NCBI GenBank assembly: GCA_045643465.1
Contig: JAZUKV010000019.1
Location: 1 to 32,908, forward strand
Direction: 5' to 3'
DNA: 32,908 bases
Origin: CAG-492 sp045643465
GTDB lineage: Bacteria; Bacillota; Clostridia; TANB77; CAG-508
Shown here: positions 29,366 through 32,908 of the stretch, piece by piece
Layout: the number at the start of each line of letters is the position of its first letter
Numbering within the stretch: position 1 is the stretch's first letter
Notes under the pieces: generated by a model
Told to the model about the DNA's origin: nothing
Seen by the model: only the letters and a program-made list of their open reading frames with translations
Database searches by the model: none
Position numbers and translations under genes: made by a program

Positions 29366-32300
29366 ATGAAAAAGGTAAATAGTAAAGTATTAATAGCAAT
29401 ATTATCAGTAGTAATAATTACAACAGCTGTAATATTAGGAATATGTATTACTAAAAATAAAAAGAAAAATGCTGATGATGCTAAATTTGAATCAATGAAA
29501 AATAAAATTATAACTAACGCAACAAGTAAAAATAATGAGGTAGACAAAAAATATACTGAGGAATATAAAAAATATTCGAATTTATCTAACGAAGAAAAGG
29601 CAGAAGTAACTGTAGTTCCAAGAAAATATGAAGTTAGTTACGATCAATTAGATAAAATAATAGAAAAAGAAGTAAATAATACTAAACAGTCAAATAAGAA
29701 AAATAATAATACAAAGAAACAAACAGAGAATAATACAAATAATGAACAAAAAAATGAAAATCAAAATAAAGAAAATAATCAACAACCAAAAGAAGAAAAT
29801 GAAAAAATTAAAGAAGAAGATTTACCGTCAAAATTTGATTTAAGAGATTGTATTAATATAACTGTAGAGGACCAAGAGCGTGAAGGATTATGTTGGGCTT
29901 TTGCATCATTAGAATGTGTAGAAACTAACTTGGCATTAACTCAAAATAAATACTATGATTTTTCAGAACAACATGTCAATTACATGGCATCAAATTTGTT
30001 AAGCAATAATTCAAGAGAACTTAATAAAGGTGGAAATTTTCATCAATTTATGGACTATTATGCAAATGTATCAAATGGTTTCGTAGATCAAAGCAAACTT
30101 TTATATGGTGCAGACTATTCAAAATGTAAAGAAGCTCTTATTGATATGGAAAGAATAGACGAATCAGTATATGATGTTGTTGATTTTCCAGGATATGATC
30201 CAGATTCATCAAATTGGACAGAAGATCAATTTGAGAAATATCAAAATGCTATAAAATATCATATTATGAATTATGGATCTATATATGCAAGCGTAAATGC
30301 TTTTAGCAATAGTGTAGAGAATCCTAGTGTATATTTTGCAGATGCAGAAGAAAATACAAAAGAAGGACATGCAATTTCAATTATAGGTTGGGATGATAAT
30401 TATGCAAAAGAAAATTTCAAATCACCGACAGGAAAAGTTCCAGAAAAAGATGGAGCATATATATTCTTAAATTCATGGGGAGAATCATATGGGAAAAATG
30501 GTTATGGATATATTTCATATTATGACATTTTAGTACATAATGATTTAAGTGGTGTTATATCAACAAATAAAAAAGATTTAATAGATGTAGAAAAATTACC
30601 AGAGGCACCTAAAAAATATATTTATAATAATTTAAGCTCTAAATTAATTGACAATAGATATATTAAAAAATCTATTATAGAAGACGTTAGAGAAATTAAT
30701 TTAGCTAACGAAAACTTAAATAGTGTAGATGGATTAGAAATTTTTATTAACTTAAATTCATTAGATATTTCGAATAATAATATTAAAGATATTTCATGTT
30801 TGTCACAACTATATGAATTGTATACTATTAATATTTCAGGTAACAAAGATATAACTGGATGGCAAAATCTAGAAAAAAACCTTGGAACTTTGATAGCTAA
30901 AGATTGTAACATTAAAGATTTAGCAGGATTGGAAAAATATATAGAGCTATATGTGTTAGATTTATCAGGAAACAAAGAAATAAATAATCTAGAAGTAATT
31001 AATAAATTTAATTTTTTAAATGTATTAAATTTAGAAGATTGTGAATTAACAGATATATCAATAATTAAAAATAAAACAATAATTGATTTAGATATTTCTA
31101 ATAATAAGAATATTAAAAATTACAACGAATTATCAAAAAATTTTGAATCACTAGAAAATCTAAATCTTACAAATAATGATATTAATGATTTAACAGTATT
31201 AAACTTAAATGATATGTATATAAATTGCTTAAATTTATCTAAAAATAAAAATATAAATAATTTTAATGAAATTAAAAATGTTTATGAGTTAAAATTATCA
31301 GATTGCGGACTAACTAATTTAGAAAAAATTAAAACATTAAAAGATGTAAATATATTAGATATTTCAAATAATGACATCAATGATGTAACACCACTAAACA
31401 ATAACATGATTTTTTCTTTAAATGTTTCTGGAAATAAAGGAATCAGAGGAGATTTAAGTAATACTCAAATAATGGAATTAAATATAGAAAATTGTGATTT
31501 AGATAATGATTTTGATTATTTTAAAATTAATGGTTTAGTAGTATTATATGGCAAAAATAATAATATCGATTTAAAAAATGCAATTTCAAAAAATCCAAGT
31601 TTATATGCAATAGAGTTAAATGAATTCAATTATAATGACTGGGAAGAAATAAATCAAAGCTCAGGAAAGTATATTATGAATTCTAAGATATATAGAGATA
31701 TAAAAGTTCCACAAGGTAAATGTAAAGTCTATATAAAAGATGCTGATAAATTTTTTAAAAAGAATGATTATATTTTAGATGTAAAAAATAATTATATTGA
31801 ATTAGAAATAAATGAAGATAAGCAAATAAGTATTGGTGAAAGCAGTATGTATGATAAAAATATAGAATCTTGTGAGTTTATATATAATTTTAAAATTGAT
31901 AATACGATGGTTCCTACAGATATACAAATAAAGCAATTGCCAAATAAGGTAAAATTTGTAAATGGAAAATGTGATTTTACAGGATTAAAAGTTTCTGAAG
32001 TTTATAATAATGAGGTTTCTAAAGAAATAAATGATTACACAGTTAATTATAATGAAGAAAATATGATAAGTGGAGTGTATAATATAAATGTAACTAAAAA
32101 TGGCTTAAATGCTAGTTTCCCAATTTTTTATGCTAAAAATGTAACAATTAGTTTTGAAAGTGAAAAGGTATATAGGTTTATACTTTCAATAGTCATAGAA
32201 ACAGCAACATATTCAAAAAATGATAATTTTGAATATAATGATAATGAAAAAACTATAAATATGGATGGCAAAATATATGAAAAAATACAAAAAAATGTTT

Positions 32301-32908
32301 CAATAAATCTGGCTCAGTTAAATGATATGGATCCTATAAAAGAATTAAATATTACATATGTAACCATTGTGCAAGATGATATAAATGTAAATGATATAGA
32401 TGTATCAAAAATATTATATGTATTTCCAAATGTAAAAGATGCAGGAGCTTATATAAATAATCAAGATTATGAATTAATTAGTGGTGGAAAAATTGTAACT
32501 CAATCAAATAATCATCAAGAGAATGTAACATTGAATGAGAATATACAATTAGATTATAGCAAATTAAATGAATATCAAAGTAAAAATACAGATGCAGTAA
32601 AAAATATAGAAATAATAAATTTCAATGGAAATATATCTGATATTGATGTAAATAAAATAAAAGAAATATTCAAAAACATAACTATACTAACAATATATGA
32701 TAATGCTACAGGAGCAGATATTGATTTATTAAAACAAATGCCAAAAGAAATAATTCAAAAGGAAAGTATACAATTAGATTATAGCAAGATAGATGAATAT
32801 AAAAACAAAAATACAGATAAGGTAAAAGATATTGAAATAATAAATTTTAATGGAAATATATCTGATATTGATGTAAATATAATAAAAGAAATATTTAAGA
32901 ATGTAAAA
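29366..32908 (+). CDS. Secreted or surface C1A (papain-type) cysteine protease with leucine-rich repeats (3' end outside window)
   Basis: There are 1181 codons to the window end with no stop. Residues ~7-28 (VLIAILSVVIITTAVILGIC) are a signal or membrane anchor. A Lys/Asn/Gln-rich spacer runs to ~155. The papain-type domain begins PSKFDLRD, with catalytic Cys176 (GLCWAFAS), His335 (EGHAISIIGWDD) and Asn369 (LNSWGESYG). From ~445 to ~710 come internalin-like leucine-rich repeats (SLDISNNNIKDIS, VLDLSGNKEIN, LDISNNDINDVTPL). The C-terminal part has repeats of a ~75-residue unit. ATG 29366 follows GGGGG by 7 bases. It probably cleaves extracellular proteins, with the LRRs giving target binding; the anchor or C-terminal sorting signal is not visible. 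Confidence 0.88.
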   Translation, partial: MKKVNSKVLIAILSVVIITTAVILGICITKNKKKNADDAKFESMKNKIITNATSKNNEVDKKYTEEYKKYSNLSNEEKAEVTVVPRKYEVSYDQLDKIIEKEVNNTKQSNKKNNNTKKQTENNTNNEQKNENQNKENNQQPKEENEKIKEEDLPSKFDLRDCINITVEDQEREGLCWAFASLECVETNLALTQNKYYDFSEQHVNYMASNLLSNNSRELNKGGNFHQFMDYYANVSNGFVDQSKLLYGADYSKCKEALIDMERIDESVYDVVDFPGYDPDSSNWTEDQFEKYQNAIKYHIMNYGSIYASVNAFSNSVENPSVYFADAEENTKEGHAISIIGWDDNYAKENFKSPTGKVPEKDGAYIFLNSWGESYGKNGYGYISYYDILVHNDLSGVISTNKKDLIDVEKLPEAPKKYIYNNLSSKLIDNRYIKKSIIEDVREINLANENLNSVDGLEIFINLNSLDISNNNIKDISCLSQLYELYTINISGNKDITGWQNLEKNLGTLIAKDCNIKDLAGLEKYIELYVLDLSGNKEINNLEVINKFNFLNVLNLEDCELTDISIIKNKTIIDLDISNNKNIKNYNELSKNFESLENLNLTNNDINDLTVLNLNDMYINCLNLSKNKNINNFNEIKNVYELKLSDCGLTNLEKIKTLKDVNILDISNNDINDVTPLNNNMIFSLNVSGNKGIRGDLSNTQIMELNIENCDLDNDFDYFKINGLVVLYGKNNNIDLKNAISKNPSLYAIELNEFNYNDWEEINQSSGKYIMNSKIYRDIKVPQGKCKVYIKDADKFFKKNDYILDVKNNYIELEINEDKQISIGESSMYDKNIESCEFIYNFKIDNTMVPTDIQIKQLPNKVKFVNGKCDFTGLKVSEVYNNEVSKEINDYTVNYNEENMISGVYNINVTKNGLNASFPIFYAKNVTISFESEKVYRFILSIVIETATYSKNDNFEYNDNEKTINMDGKIYEKIQKNVSINLAQLNDMDPIKELNITYVTIVQDDINVNDIDVSKILYVFPNVKDAGAYINNQDYELISGGKIVTQSNNHQENVTLNENIQLDYSKLNEYQSKNTDAVKNIEIINFNGNISDIDVNKIKEIFKNITILTIYDNATGADIDLLKQMPKEIIQKESIQLDYSKIDEYKNKNTDKVKDIEIINFNGNISDIDVNIIKEIFKNVK
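32543..32908 (+). repeat. In-frame repeat inside the protease-LRR gene
   Basis: A unit starting ATACAATTAGATTATAGCAA at 32543 recurs at 32768, an exact 225-base (75-codon) offset. Protein units are IQLDYSKLNEYQSKNTDAVK and IQLDYSKIDEYKNKNTDKVK, both continuing IEIINFNGNISDIDVN. High DNA identity suggests recent expansion. The second unit is cut by the window end. Confidence 0.8.

Overview
The window is AT-rich, low-GC Gram-positive (Firmicutes/Clostridia-like) DNA. The code is standard, Shine-Dalgarno (SD) sites are strong and promoters are often of the extended -10 type. Core genes are rbgA/ylqF, mrnC and a pyrC-K-D-F-E-B pyrimidine operon. I recognise no tRNA, rRNA or CRISPR array.

Layout. 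(1) 1-5800 is an accessory stretch. It holds an SdpR/SdpI pair with palindromic operators, a membrane-anchored S41 peptidase, a broken DUF7010-like gene, an IS110 transposase remnant, a SAP-domain protein and an unrecognised membrane protein. (2) 5801-14315 is the most unusual part: a tandem array of short units inserted at codon 30 of rbgA. Six starts occur along it (5908, 6985, 9368, 10401, 13340, 14224). Four carry a recognisable copy of the rbgA promoter and N-terminus, two are diverged, and only the last continues into the GTPase. At four of the other five the reading frame crosses a short AAYTG core into the same ~95-bp left-end sequence and stops soon after; one joins a different left end. 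Between the starts lie single cargo genes or pairs: a CPBP protease, an AraC-type regulator with a serine hydrolase, an alpha/beta hydrolase (frameshifted), a GNAT acetyltransferase, a serine recombinase (start lost, internal stop) with a DUF1016 nuclease, and an unknown protein on the minus strand. I read this as serial site-specific insertion into the 5' end of rbgA. Each unit brings a replacement promoter and N-terminus that restores rbgA, and its cargo falls under the previous rbgA-like promoter. The array behaves like an integron-type cassette array built around a housekeeping promoter.

(3) 14144-17451 holds rbgA, mrnC, a nucleosidase-like gene and an alkaline-phosphatase-superfamily gene, closely spaced in one direction and ending at a terminator. 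(4) 17462-20799 holds envelope genes: a LysM-VanW protein, and on the minus strand a VanW lipoprotein followed by a D,D-carboxypeptidase. (5) 20929-26521 is the pyrimidine operon. It has a one-base frameshift in pyrC, a repeat-derived pyrC tail, and a pyrB that carries a PyrI-type zinc knuckle without the allosteric domain.

(6) 26655-32908 holds a dicarboxylate/amino-acid symporter, two neighbouring genes that together carry three copies of an unrecognised coiled-coil/helical module, and a large secreted or surface C1A cysteine protease with leucine-rich repeats that runs off the window end.

All functional names come from reading motifs by eye; no database search was run. Several broken genes could be real decay or assembly errors.
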